DNA of 64,000 nt from JAHDVS01 sp964370985 (GTDB lineage Bacteria; Actinomycetota; Thermoleophilia; Gaiellales; Gaiellaceae): the NCBI GenBank assembly GCA_964370985.1, contig CAYJLE010000001.1:124001-188000 (forward strand), written 5' to 3'. Positions 48,952-57,046 of the stretch are shown here, piece by piece. Position 1 is the first letter of the stretch, and every line of letters starts with the position of its first letter. The notes beneath the pieces were generated by a model. That model was given only the letters and a program-made list of their open reading frames with translations, did not search any database and was not told where the DNA came from. The translations under genes were made by a program, and so were the position numbers.

Positions 48952-49514
48952 GACGACTGCGCCTCCTCCTTCGTCATGCCGCCGAGCCGCGCGTGCAGCC
49001 GCGCGCGCGTCGCGACCGCGGCGATCACGACGAGCTCGTCGGGCAGCGGCGCGTCTGGCACGCGGACCGTGATCGCGTCGTAGTGCGAGCGCACCCAGAG
49101 CTCGTCCTTGAACGCGAGCGGCACGTCCACGGCCTCGCCGGCGGAGCAGCGCTTCGTCACCGACGACAGCCAGGCATTGCCGCCGCCGACCGCGCCCCGG
49201 AGCTCGTTGCCGAACACGGTCGTGATGCAGGCGTTCGCGTGCTCCTGCTCGCCGGCGAGCCCGACCAGGGCGGCCTTGCCGTAGCTCTCGACGGGGGCGC
49301 CGACCGCGCGGGCAACCGCCTCGCCGAGCAGCCGCCCGAGCGCGCCGCTTCCCTCCACGAGCTCGGAGAGGTCGGCCGAGAAGGGCCTGCCGGCGTACGG
49401 GTTGCGTACGACGCAGAGCGCGGCCGCCTTGCGCAGCGGCTCCGCGTCGGGGCGGCCCCCCTCCGTGCGGATCTCCTCGACCACGGTCACGAGCTTGCGC
49501 ACCTCGAGGCTCAC
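48948..49514 (-). CDS. Amino-acid-synthesis-family (AA_synth, PF06684-like) protein
   Basis: The 188-residue product begins LEVRKLVTVVEEIRTEGGRP and contains KAAALCVVRNPYAGRP, VESYGKAALVGLAGEQEHANACI and FGNELRGAVGGGNAWLSS. SHYDAITVRVPDAP is near the end. These match the family named for a proposed role in amino-acid synthesis, which is found next to amidohydrolases. GTG 49514 has GGAGGAGG upstream. Its precise reaction is unknown. Confidence 0.7.
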   Translation of the reverse strand: MSLEVRKLVTVVEEIRTEGGRPDAEPLRKAAALCVVRNPYAGRPFSADLSELVEGSGALGRLLGEAVARAVGAPVESYGKAALVGLAGEQEHANACITTVFGNELRGAVGGGNAWLSSVTKRCSAGEAVDVPLAFKDELWVRSHYDAITVRVPDAPLPDELVVIAAVATRARLHARLGGMTKEEAQSS

Positions 49515-50266
49515 GATGCCTCCTCCCCGGGGGCGTTCGAGCGGCCGGTCGGGGTGTTGGGGCCGGACGGGCGCTTCGGCAGTGAGCGCAGGTACTCGAC
49601 CACGTCGGCAGTCGGCTTGACGTCGCCGTACTTCATCTGGATGTCGAACAGGTTGACCTTGTGCGTCAGTGTCCCCCGGTCCCAGGCGCACTCCTCGGGG
49701 ACGACCGTGTGGAAGTTGTACTGGGCCGCGTCGACCGCGGTGGCGCGGACGCAGCCGCTCGTCGTCGTCCCGGTCACGATCACCGTGTCCGCGCCGAGGT
49801 AGACGAGGTGGCCGAGCAGCGGCGTGCCGAGGAACGCGCTCGGCTTGCGCTTCACGAAGTAGACGTCCTGCGGCTCGGGCGCCACCTCCCGGACGATCTC
49901 GTTGCCGAAGGCGCCGACCACGTCGACGGGCTCGGCCGAGCGGTGGCTCTTCCAGTTCCAGGAGCCCTGGTCGAAGCCGTCGGGGCGCCGGTCCATGCCG
50001 GTGTAGAAGACCGGCACCTCCCGCTCGCGCGCGGTCGCGAGCAGCGACTGGAGGTGGCGGATCCCCTCCCACGCGATCTCGCCGCACGAGTAGCGCCAGC
50101 GCTTGATCGACTCGAGGATCGGCTCGGGCCGGTCGCCGCAGAAGTTGTAGATCACGTCCACCACGAGCACGACGGGCCGCTCGCCGTAGCCCGCGTCGCG
50201 GCCCCAGCCGGCCGCCTCGTAGACCAGCCGGTCCTGCTCGGGCAGCACGTCGTCCCAGATCGCCAT
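49511..50266 (-). CDS. Isochorismatase-family cysteine hydrolase
   Basis: The 251-residue product has the Asp-Lys-Cys triad: D37 in LVVDVIYNF, a Lys in FVKRKPSAFLGT and C172 in GTTTSGCVRATAVDA. The CVRAT context and length resemble N-carbamoylsarcosine amidase, maleamate amidohydrolase and ureidoacrylate hydrolase. All of these release ammonia from small amides in pyrimidine, creatinine or nicotinate pathways. It overlaps the AA_synth gene by 4 bp. Confidence 0.86.
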   Translation of the reverse strand: MAIWDDVLPEQDRLVYEAAGWGRDAGYGERPVVLVVDVIYNFCGDRPEPILESIKRWRYSCGEIAWEGIRHLQSLLATAREREVPVFYTGMDRRPDGFDQGSWNWKSHRSAEPVDVVGAFGNEIVREVAPEPQDVYFVKRKPSAFLGTPLLGHLVYLGADTVIVTGTTTSGCVRATAVDAAQYNFHTVVPEECAWDRGTLTHKVNLFDIQMKYGDVKPTADVVEYLRSLPKRPSGPNTPTGRSNAPGEEAS

Positions 50267-50267
50267 C

Positions 50268-51773
50268 TCAGACCCTCGCGATCGGCTCGAGCGGCACGAG
50301 CGCCCGGCCGGGCTCGCGCCGCAGGTACTGGCCGTCGGCGTCGCCGACGTACTCGGGCCGGGGCGCCCCGTTCTCCCAGCGGCCGACGAGCTTGCCGCGC
50401 AGGAACGTCGCCTCGTTCCAGCCGTGGATCGTGTGGCCGTCGAGCACCGTCCAGCCCGAGCGGGTCAGCACCTGGTCGTTCGAGACGCTGACGACGCGGT
50501 CGAGGTCGAGGACGAGCACGTCGGCGTCCGCGCCGACCTCGAGCGCGCCCTTGCGCGGGTAGAGCCCGAAGATGCGGGCGGGCGCCGCGCACGCGACTTC
50601 GACCAGGCGCTCGAGCGTCAGCTTCCCCTGGTGGACGCCCTCGAGCAGCACGGGCAGGTGCATCTCGACGCGGGAGGTGAACCCCGTCTTCAGCTGCCAG
50701 ATGTCCTCGTTGAACGAGGAGTCGTAGTCGCTCGGCGGCCAGGAGACGACGTGGTCGGAGCCGACGGTGTCGATCACGCCCTCGCGCAGCGCGCGCCAGA
50801 TCTCCGGGTTGTTCTCCCGCGAGCGCAGCGGCACGTTGATCCGCCAGGCGTTGCGCTCTCCCTTGCCGAACTGCAGCCAGTGCGGCCCCGTCTGGGCCCG
50901 CACGCGGACGCCGCGGCCGCGCAGGTCGAGGATCTCGCGGTAGGTCTCGGGCGTGGTCGCGTGCTGGATGTAGATCGGGCAACCCGTCACCTCGGCCAGG
51001 TACCCGTAGGAGCGGACGTGGTGCGCCTCGAGCCAGTGGGGCGAGCGGTCGGACCAGGTCGCCCAGTCCGTCCTGCCCTCCGCCCGCAGGCGCCCGTCGA
51101 AGATCCGCGCGATCTCCCAGTTCTCGCAGTGCATCGCGACGAGGCCCGGCGGGCCGAGCGCGGCGACCGCCTCCATCGCGAGGAAGCAGGTGCCGTCGTC
51201 GAAGCCGTGGCCGAGGCCGGCGCGCCGCCCCGGCCAGTGGGGCTCGGCCTCGGGACTCATCGACTGGAGGTAGAGCTTGTAGCTCGTGACGCCCTGGTCG
51301 CGCGCGTACTCGGGGATCTCGCGCGCCTGCTGGTCGGTCTCGAGCATGTAGGTGAGAAACACGTCGCAGGCGGCGTCGGCCTCGACGAGCCGCAGGAAGT
51401 GGTCGAACGGCTCGTGGAAGGAGACGACGTCGTTCGGCTGCACGAACTCGGCGAAGCGAGGGTGACCGAGCCTCGTCGAGGGCGCCTGGATGTTCCAGCT
51501 CGTGACGCCGGCGACGACGGCGGCGCGGCTCTCGCTTGCGAGATCGTCGGAGAGCGGGACGTAGCAGCCCGGGTGCGCCTCGGGATCGACGAGACCCGGG
51601 ATCAGGTGCCGGCCGGTCGCGTCGTACGTCGCCCGCGCGGGCGGCAGCAGCGCGTCCTCGGCGATTGCCACGATCCGCCCCCGATCGACGGCGATCCCGG
51701 CTCGGCGGGGCCCGCCCGGCGTGACGATCGTGCCGCCCGTGATGGAGAGATCGACTTCGCGTGCTCCGGTCAT
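50268..51773 (-). CDS. Dihydropyrimidinase/allantoinase-like amidohydrolase with altered metal site
   Basis: The 501-residue product has the cyclic-amidohydrolase architecture: a small N-terminal barrel, GVTSYKLYLQS with the bridging Lys, MHCENWEIA, IQHATTPETYREI, GSDHVVSWP and the C-terminal GADADVLVLD. The usual HxH on strand 1 reads EAH (E65-A66-H67 in LVDPEAHPG), so the first His ligand is Glu. Activity with one or two metals is therefore uncertain. ATG/GTG at 51773 overlaps the IclR stop. The likely reaction is hydrolysis of a cyclic amide or imide. Confidence 0.8.
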   Translation of the reverse strand: MTGAREVDLSITGGTIVTPGGPRRAGIAVDRGRIVAIAEDALLPPARATYDATGRHLIPGLVDPEAHPGCYVPLSDDLASESRAAVVAGVTSWNIQAPSTRLGHPRFAEFVQPNDVVSFHEPFDHFLRLVEADAACDVFLTYMLETDQQAREIPEYARDQGVTSYKLYLQSMSPEAEPHWPGRRAGLGHGFDDGTCFLAMEAVAALGPPGLVAMHCENWEIARIFDGRLRAEGRTDWATWSDRSPHWLEAHHVRSYGYLAEVTGCPIYIQHATTPETYREILDLRGRGVRVRAQTGPHWLQFGKGERNAWRINVPLRSRENNPEIWRALREGVIDTVGSDHVVSWPPSDYDSSFNEDIWQLKTGFTSRVEMHLPVLLEGVHQGKLTLERLVEVACAAPARIFGLYPRKGALEVGADADVLVLDLDRVVSVSNDQVLTRSGWTVLDGHTIHGWNEATFLRGKLVGRWENGAPRPEYVGDADGQYLRREPGRALVPLEPIARV

Positions 51774-52588
51774 GCCTCACTCCTTGTCGACGTTCGCGTC
51801 GCGGCGGCCGGCACGCTCCAATGCGCGGGCCGGCAGCCGCCGAAGGCCTCCTCAAGCTCCTCTCCGATCCGCCTCAGCCGCCCCCCGATGTCGGCGATCC
51901 GCTCGGGGCCGAGCTGCCCCGGGAAGCCGAGCGCGAGTAGATACAGCAGCGGCGCGGCGCTGGCGCCGAACACGAGGGCGGCAACCGCATGGTTCTCGTT
52001 GTACTCGCCGATGCTCGCCCCCCAGCCGTTGCAGGCGACCGCTGCGACCTCGCCGAGGAGCGCGTCCGGGTCGGTGATCGTGCGTGGCGTGCGTGCCTCG
52101 ATGCGCGCGCTGTGGACGGTACGGCGCGCCTCCTCGGGATCGAGCGCGGCGAGCATGCACTTGCCGAGAGCCCCGTCGAAGGGCCCGAAGCGGTCGCCCA
52201 CCCCGATCCCGACGTAGACGCCCGACGGGGGGAAGACCCCTTCCAGCACGACCGCCTCGCAGGGCTGGACCGCTCGCGCGACCGCGAACGAGAGCTGCTC
52301 CCCGGCGGCGAGCGGCCCGAGCTCCTCGAGCGCGCGGACGAGGATCGGCACCTGGCGCGCTGCGGCGTGGCCGAGCGGGACGAGGCCGGGTCCGAGCGTC
52401 CAGCGCCGGCTCTGCTCGTCGCGCTGCACGAACCCGTCCGCCTCGAGCGTGGAGAGGAGGTTGTGCAGCGTCGAGCGCGGCAGCTCGAGGTCCTGCCCGA
52501 GCGCCGCGAAGGTCTCCCCGCCCGAGACGGCGAGATGCCGCAGCACGCGAGTCGCCGAGACCAGAGCGGGCACGCGGTAGCCCGTCAC
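51770..52588 (-). CDS. IclR-family transcriptional regulator
   Basis: The 272-residue product has an N-terminal winged helix-turn-helix (FAALGQDLELPRSTLHNLLSTLEADGFV, residues about 30-58) and an effector domain with SGVYVGIGVGDR, GALGKCMLA and EYNENHAVAALVFG. IclR proteins bind small aromatic or carboxylic effectors. Its place as second gene of the catabolic operon suggests local control, possibly through the inverted repeat at 54005-54020. GTG 52588 overlaps the stop of the dehydrogenase gene. Confidence 0.88.
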   Translation of the reverse strand: MTGYRVPALVSATRVLRHLAVSGGETFAALGQDLELPRSTLHNLLSTLEADGFVQRDEQSRRWTLGPGLVPLGHAAARQVPILVRALEELGPLAAGEQLSFAVARAVQPCEAVVLEGVFPPSGVYVGIGVGDRFGPFDGALGKCMLAALDPEEARRTVHSARIEARTPRTITDPDALLGEVAAVACNGWGASIGEYNENHAVAALVFGASAAPLLYLLALGFPGQLGPERIADIGGRLRRIGEELEEAFGGCRPAHWSVPAAATRTSTRSEA

Positions 52589-54003
52589 GAGCCCGCCTCG
52601 AGCGAGCCGAGCCGCCGCAGGCGCCGGAACACGACGGTCTGCTCGCGCGTCAGCTCCTCGAGTGTGAAGCCGAGCCCTTCGCGGCCCGTGCCCGAGAGCT
52701 TGACGCCACCGAACGGGATCACGGGCGGGCGGTAGTTGTCTGAGCCGTTGATGACCACGCCGCCCGTCTCGAGCCGCTCGGCGACGGCCAGCGCGCGACC
52801 GAGGTCGGCGCTGAAGACGCTGCCCATCAGGCCGAAGCTGGAAGCGTTCGCGACGGCGATCGCCTCCTCCGCAGACCCGACCGGGACGACGGCGAAGACC
52901 GGGCCGAAGATCTCGTCGTCGATCGCGACGTCCGCCGACGCCGGCACGTCCTCGAGCAGGCACGGCTCGAAGTAGGCGCCGCGGGCCGCCCCGCTGCCGG
53001 CCACGAGCCGCGCGCCCTGCTCGACCGCGCGGCGCACCTGGGCGGCGACCCGCTCAGCGGCGGCGGGCGTGATGAGAGGCCCCACCCGGGTCTCGGGGTC
53101 GGCGGCGGGCCCGACGACGACGCGCGCGAGCCGCTCGCGCAGCCGCTCGGCGAGCTCGGCCGCGACGGCGCGCTCGACGACGATCCGCTTCGACGCCGAG
53201 CAGGCCTGGCCGTTCATCAGGAGCCGGCCGTACAGGAGCTCCGCGGTCGCCAGCTCGAGGTCGGCGTCGGCGAGCACGATGCAGGCGTTGTTGCCGCCGA
53301 GCTCGAGGTGGAGGCGCCGCAGGGTCGAGGCCGTCGCCGAGGCGACGGCGATCCCGGCGGCCGTCGAACCCGTCAGCGAGATCGCATCGACGCCCGGCGC
53401 CATGGCGAGCGCCGCGCCGACCTCTCGGTCGCCGACGATCGCTGGGAACAGATCGCCCGGAACGCCCGCCTCGACGATCGCGTCCCGGAATGCGAGCGTG
53501 GCGAGCGGGTCCTCGAGCGGGAGCTTCGCCACCGCGGCGTTGCCCGCCGCGAGCGCCGCCCCGCACTTCTCGACGAGCAGCTCGACCGGGAAGTTGAACG
53601 GGAGGATCGCCGCGACCACGCCAAGCGGCACCCGCCGCGTGTAGGCGAGATCCCGCTCCGTGCCGCCGCTGCCCTCGGTCGGGAGCACGCGGCCGCCGAG
53701 CCGCCTCGCCTCTTCCGCGTTCCCGCGCAACAGGCCGACGGCGCACGCAGCCTCGAAGCGCGCCTGGGCGAGCGGCTTGCCGGACTCGAGCGCGAGGAGG
53801 TCGCCCAGCTCGTCGACGCGAGGCTCGAGCGCCCGCGCGGCCGCCTCCAGGAGCGAGCACCGCTCCGAGAGCGGCGCCGAGGCCCAGGCACGCTGTGCCT
53901 TGCGGGCGCGGGCGACGATCCCCGCCAGCTCGGCGGGCGCGGCCAGGCGAGCCCGCCCCAACTCGGTAGGCTCGTCGGGCCGGGTGATCGCGACTGTCGA
54001 CAT
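52585..54003 (-). CDS. Aldehyde dehydrogenase family protein
   Basis: The 472-residue NAD(P)-dependent enzyme has VVAAILPFNFPVELLVEK, the cofactor loop TGSTAAGIAV, general base Glu in LELGGNN, nucleophile Cys in NGQACSASKR and the substrate-channel end EIFGPVFAVVP. It is the first gene of the operon and would oxidise an aldehyde such as the semialdehyde expected from ring cleavage. ATG 54003 has no Shine-Dalgarno sequence; a 5-bp inverted repeat lies just upstream. Confidence 0.9.
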   Translation of the reverse strand: MSTVAITRPDEPTELGRARLAAPAELAGIVARARKAQRAWASAPLSERCSLLEAAARALEPRVDELGDLLALESGKPLAQARFEAACAVGLLRGNAEEARRLGGRVLPTEGSGGTERDLAYTRRVPLGVVAAILPFNFPVELLVEKCGAALAAGNAAVAKLPLEDPLATLAFRDAIVEAGVPGDLFPAIVGDREVGAALAMAPGVDAISLTGSTAAGIAVASATASTLRRLHLELGGNNACIVLADADLELATAELLYGRLLMNGQACSASKRIVVERAVAAELAERLRERLARVVVGPAADPETRVGPLITPAAAERVAAQVRRAVEQGARLVAGSGAARGAYFEPCLLEDVPASADVAIDDEIFGPVFAVVPVGSAEEAIAVANASSFGLMGSVFSADLGRALAVAERLETGGVVINGSDNYRPPVIPFGGVKLSGTGREGLGFTLEELTREQTVVFRRLRRLGSLEAGS

Positions 54004-54004
54004 T

Positions 54005-54020
54005 GTTCAGTAGGTTGAAC
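54005..54020. promoter_or_regulatory. Candidate operator GTTCA-N6-TGAAC
   Basis: A 5-bp inverted repeat with a 6-bp spacer sits 1 bp upstream of the aldehyde dehydrogenase start, in the 62-bp gap to the divergent MFS gene. IclR-type regulators bind short palindromes at such positions. It could control both directions. Confidence 0.4.
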
Positions 54021-54065
54021 TATCGTCCAAAACTTTGGCGCAATGCTACGCCGCTTCCGGGCGGC

Positions 54066-55277
54066 GTGTCAAGCGACCGCGGCGCGGCGGGCTCGCGCGG
54101 GCCAAGGCTGCGCAGCTTCGAGCTGTACGCGGGCGGGTTCCTCGGACCGTTCGGCGGAGCGATGCTCATCCCGCTCATCCCGAGCGTCGCCGATGGGCTC
54201 GGCACGAGCGTCGGGCTCGTCGCCCTGTCCGTGACCACGTACACGGTGCCGTTCGCGGCGTTTCAGCTCGTCTCGGGAACGATCGCCGAGCGCCTGGGCG
54301 GAGGGCGCGTCGTGCGCGCGGGGTACGTGGTCTACGGCGGAGCAGCGCTCCTGTGCACGTTCGCACCGGAGATCTGGACGTTCCTCGGCGCGCGAGCGCT
54401 CGCGGGCACCGCAAACGCGTTCCTGACCCCGATCCTGCTGGCGGCGCTCTACGAAGCGGTGCCGCGTCCGATGCTCGGTCGCAGCGTGGGCACGTTCGCG
54501 GCCGTGCAGACCGCCGGTCTGACGCTCGCACCGCTCATCGGCGGCGCCCTCGGCGAGCTGTCGTGGCGCCTCGCATTCACCGCCGTCGCGGCCGCCTCCC
54601 TGCTGCTCGCCCTGGCGCCGCTCGAGCTGCGTCGCCGGACCGCGGACGAGCAGGCCCGCGCGAGCCTGCGAGCGCTCGTCAGCCGGCGGCTCGGCCTGCT
54701 CTCGGCCGCCGCCGCGGCGGGCTACGCCGGCTTCACGGGGATCGGCTTCCTCGTCGCGCTCGTCGCCTCCGAGGAGTTCGGGCTCGGCGCCGGGGCCACC
54801 GGGCTGCTCGTCGCGACATACGGGGTCGGCGGCATCCTGCTCGGCCGCCTGGGCGGGACGGCCGCCGACCGGCTCGGCAGGCCCCTCACCGCGTTTGCCG
54901 GCTCCGCGGCCTGCGCCGCCGGCGTGCTGGCACTCGCGTTCGTGCCCACCGCCTGGGGCGTCGGGCTCGTCTTCTTCCTGGTCGGGTGCGGCTCGGCCTT
55001 CGCGTGGGCCGGGCTGAACACGATCACCGTCGAGTCGTTCCCGGAGAACCGCGCCGGCGCCATCTCGGTGTTCGGCGCGTTCAAGTTCGCGGGCCTCGCG
55101 GCCGCGCCGCTCGTCTACATCCCGCTCTTCCAGCTCGACACCCGCGCGCCGTTCCTGCTCGCATCCGGTTTGGCCGCGCTCGCGGCGGCGCTCATCCTGC
55201 CCTGGTTCGCGCTCTACCGGCGCCGGGTCGAAGCTGCGAGCACGAGCAGCGCGGCGAGCGGGACGATCAGGAAGTAG
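54066..55277 (+). CDS. MFS transporter, divergent from the catabolic operon
   Basis: The 403-residue product has twelve hydrophobic segments with the MFS motifs AERLGGGRVVRAGYVVYGG in the first half and GRLGGTAADRLGRPLTAFAG in the second. GTG 54066 starts about 15 residues before the first helix; the frame extends 21 codons further but those overlap the operator region. The divergent arrangement suggests shared regulation with the IclR operon and transport of a related compound; this is inference. The 3' end overlaps the convergent gene by 64 bp. Confidence 0.84.
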   Translation: MSSDRGAAGSRGPRLRSFELYAGGFLGPFGGAMLIPLIPSVADGLGTSVGLVALSVTTYTVPFAAFQLVSGTIAERLGGGRVVRAGYVVYGGAALLCTFAPEIWTFLGARALAGTANAFLTPILLAALYEAVPRPMLGRSVGTFAAVQTAGLTLAPLIGGALGELSWRLAFTAVAAASLLLALAPLELRRRTADEQARASLRALVSRRLGLLSAAAAAGYAGFTGIGFLVALVASEEFGLGAGATGLLVATYGVGGILLGRLGGTAADRLGRPLTAFAGSAACAAGVLALAFVPTAWGVGLVFFLVGCGSAFAWAGLNTITVESFPENRAGAISVFGAFKFAGLAAAPLVYIPLFQLDTRAPFLLASGLAALAAALILPWFALYRRRVEAASTSSAASGTIRK

Positions 55278-56995
55278 CGGCCGACCTGCCCGAGGAAGTC
55301 GGCCAGCACGGTCGTCTTGCCGGGCGCTGCGATCTCCACGGCCACGTTGACCGCCGCGACGACGAGCAGGAGCGCCGAAAGACCGGCTGCCCGCAGCACC
55401 CGCGCGGGCCGATCGGCGGTGCGTTCGTTCAGCGACGCCGCGTCGAGCACGAACTGCCACAGGGGCGGATAGACGAGCGCCAGGTAGAAGAGCATGCCGG
55501 TCTTCCAGCCCGAGGGGAGGAAGACGCCCGGATGGGCGACGAGCGTCGAGACGGCGAGCGCGACGAGCAGCGCTCCGGGCCCCACTGCCCGCTGCCGACC
55601 CGCCCACCAGAGCAGGGCGAGAACCGCCAGAGCCGCCGTGAACGCGGCGTCGAGCGTTACGAGCGCGACCGACCGAAACGGGGGCTCGCTCTCGACGCCG
55701 ACCACGATCCGCCACGCCGTCGTGATCGCTCGCGGCAGCCCCCAGGCAGCAACGAGGGCGAGGAAGATCGCGGCGCTCGTGTGCACGCGCAAGCGGAGCA
55801 GCAGGAAGCCGAGGACGGCGGCACCGACGACGGTTCCGACGACGGCGGCCGACGCCACGCGGGGCTCGACAAACCAGCCGGCCGCGTCTGCAATCCACCT
55901 GCCGACCGCCGAGGTCGGCAGGACGAACGCGTACTCGACGAGCAGGAGCATGAGCGCGAAGACGAGGAACGGGGCCGCGAGCCCGACGGAGGTCAGAGCG
56001 ACCGGGCCACCCAGCCGCTCGAACCCGTCGCCGCGAGGCCGGGCGCGCAGGAGCACGACCGTCGCGAGCAGGGCGAGCTCGAGCGCGAGCGCCCACCCGA
56101 ACGGACCGTTGTCGATGCTCTCCTGCCAGGCCTCCGGCGATCCTCGGAGCGCCCCGGGCAGCCGCTCCGCGTAACCGAAGCCGAGCCAGACGAGCTTGCC
56201 CGCCAGCAGGATCCCGACGACCCACGGGACGCGCGCCAGGGCGGCCGCACCGAGCTCGCCGTAGTCGCGAGCCTGACGGGCCGAGGCGAATGCGCCCCAG
56301 AGGAGCAGGAGCCCGAGGGCGACGCCGAGGTCGGTGACGGCGAGGACGAGCGACGCCGACACGATCGATCGCTCGCTCACCAGCTCCCCGCCGACGAGCG
56401 CCTGATCGCCCGAGGCGAAGGCGTAACCGAGCCCCACGAGCAGGAACGGGGCGGCAGCGAGCGCGGCGGCGACGCGCGGCCGGGGGGCGAGCAGCCGGGC
56501 TGGCGCGAGCGGCAGCGCCAGCGCGAGTGGCAGCGCCGCCCAGGCGAGAGCGCGGGCGGGGAGCAGGCTGCCCCCGAACGTTCCGGCGACCTCGCCGGTG
56601 AGCCCCGCGCAGCCCGCAGCGACAGCTCCGGCGACGAACCCGACCGCGGCTCGAGTCAGACGTGGCCGCCTCCAGCCGGCCTCGAGCGAGCCGGCCGTCA
56701 GCACGGCGGCGGCGAGCGCGAGCCCGAGATAGGTGAGGCCGAGGAGTAGGCGTGGTACGGCCGTCTCGCCCTCGGGCCCCGTGTAGGGGTCGGCGCCTCC
56801 CGGGATCGTCCAGCCCGCGCCGATGGCGACGATCGCGAAGCCGGCGAGGCCGCAAGCCGCGAACGCGGCCAGGGTCAGGGTCCGGGCGGCAGGCGGCAGC
56901 GTGGAGAGCTCGAGCCGGCGGCCTCGCCACCAGGCAAGCAGGCGCCGTCCCGCCGGCCGTGGCCGGGTGCGATCGTCTGCGGGGGCAGCTGCCAC
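55214..56995 (-). CDS. Large polytopic membrane protein of unknown function
   Basis: The 593-residue product has about fifteen hydrophobic segments spread over its length, separated by short loops such as PGGADPYTGPEGE, SGDQALVGGELVSERS and PGVFLPSGWKTG. No transporter, oxidase or glycosyltransferase motif is recognised. A Tyr-Gly-Glu-Leu region and several intramembrane Glu/Asp residues may matter for function. It overlaps the convergent MFS gene by 64 bp, which both coding frames tolerate. GTG 56995 is the chosen start; no ribosome binding site is clear. Confidence 0.65.
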   Translation of the reverse strand: MAAAPADDRTRPRPAGRRLLAWWRGRRLELSTLPPAARTLTLAAFAACGLAGFAIVAIGAGWTIPGGADPYTGPEGETAVPRLLLGLTYLGLALAAAVLTAGSLEAGWRRPRLTRAAVGFVAGAVAAGCAGLTGEVAGTFGGSLLPARALAWAALPLALALPLAPARLLAPRPRVAAALAAAPFLLVGLGYAFASGDQALVGGELVSERSIVSASLVLAVTDLGVALGLLLLWGAFASARQARDYGELGAAALARVPWVVGILLAGKLVWLGFGYAERLPGALRGSPEAWQESIDNGPFGWALALELALLATVVLLRARPRGDGFERLGGPVALTSVGLAAPFLVFALMLLLVEYAFVLPTSAVGRWIADAAGWFVEPRVASAAVVGTVVGAAVLGFLLLRLRVHTSAAIFLALVAAWGLPRAITTAWRIVVGVESEPPFRSVALVTLDAAFTAALAVLALLWWAGRQRAVGPGALLVALAVSTLVAHPGVFLPSGWKTGMLFYLALVYPPLWQFVLDAASLNERTADRPARVLRAAGLSALLLVVAAVNVAVEIAAPGKTTVLADFLGQVGRYFLIVPLAALLVLAASTRRR

Positions 56996-57046
56996 AGCAT
57001 CAATCAGACCGGACCGCCCGGACGGGCGCCAGCGCTCCGCAGTGCG

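Noticed and set aside
54035..56930. Open frames of over 900 codons on both strands across the MFS and membrane-protein genes
   Set aside because: They are frame shadows with long Arg/Ala-rich or Glu-rich low-complexity products. The two real genes have clear transmembrane patterns.
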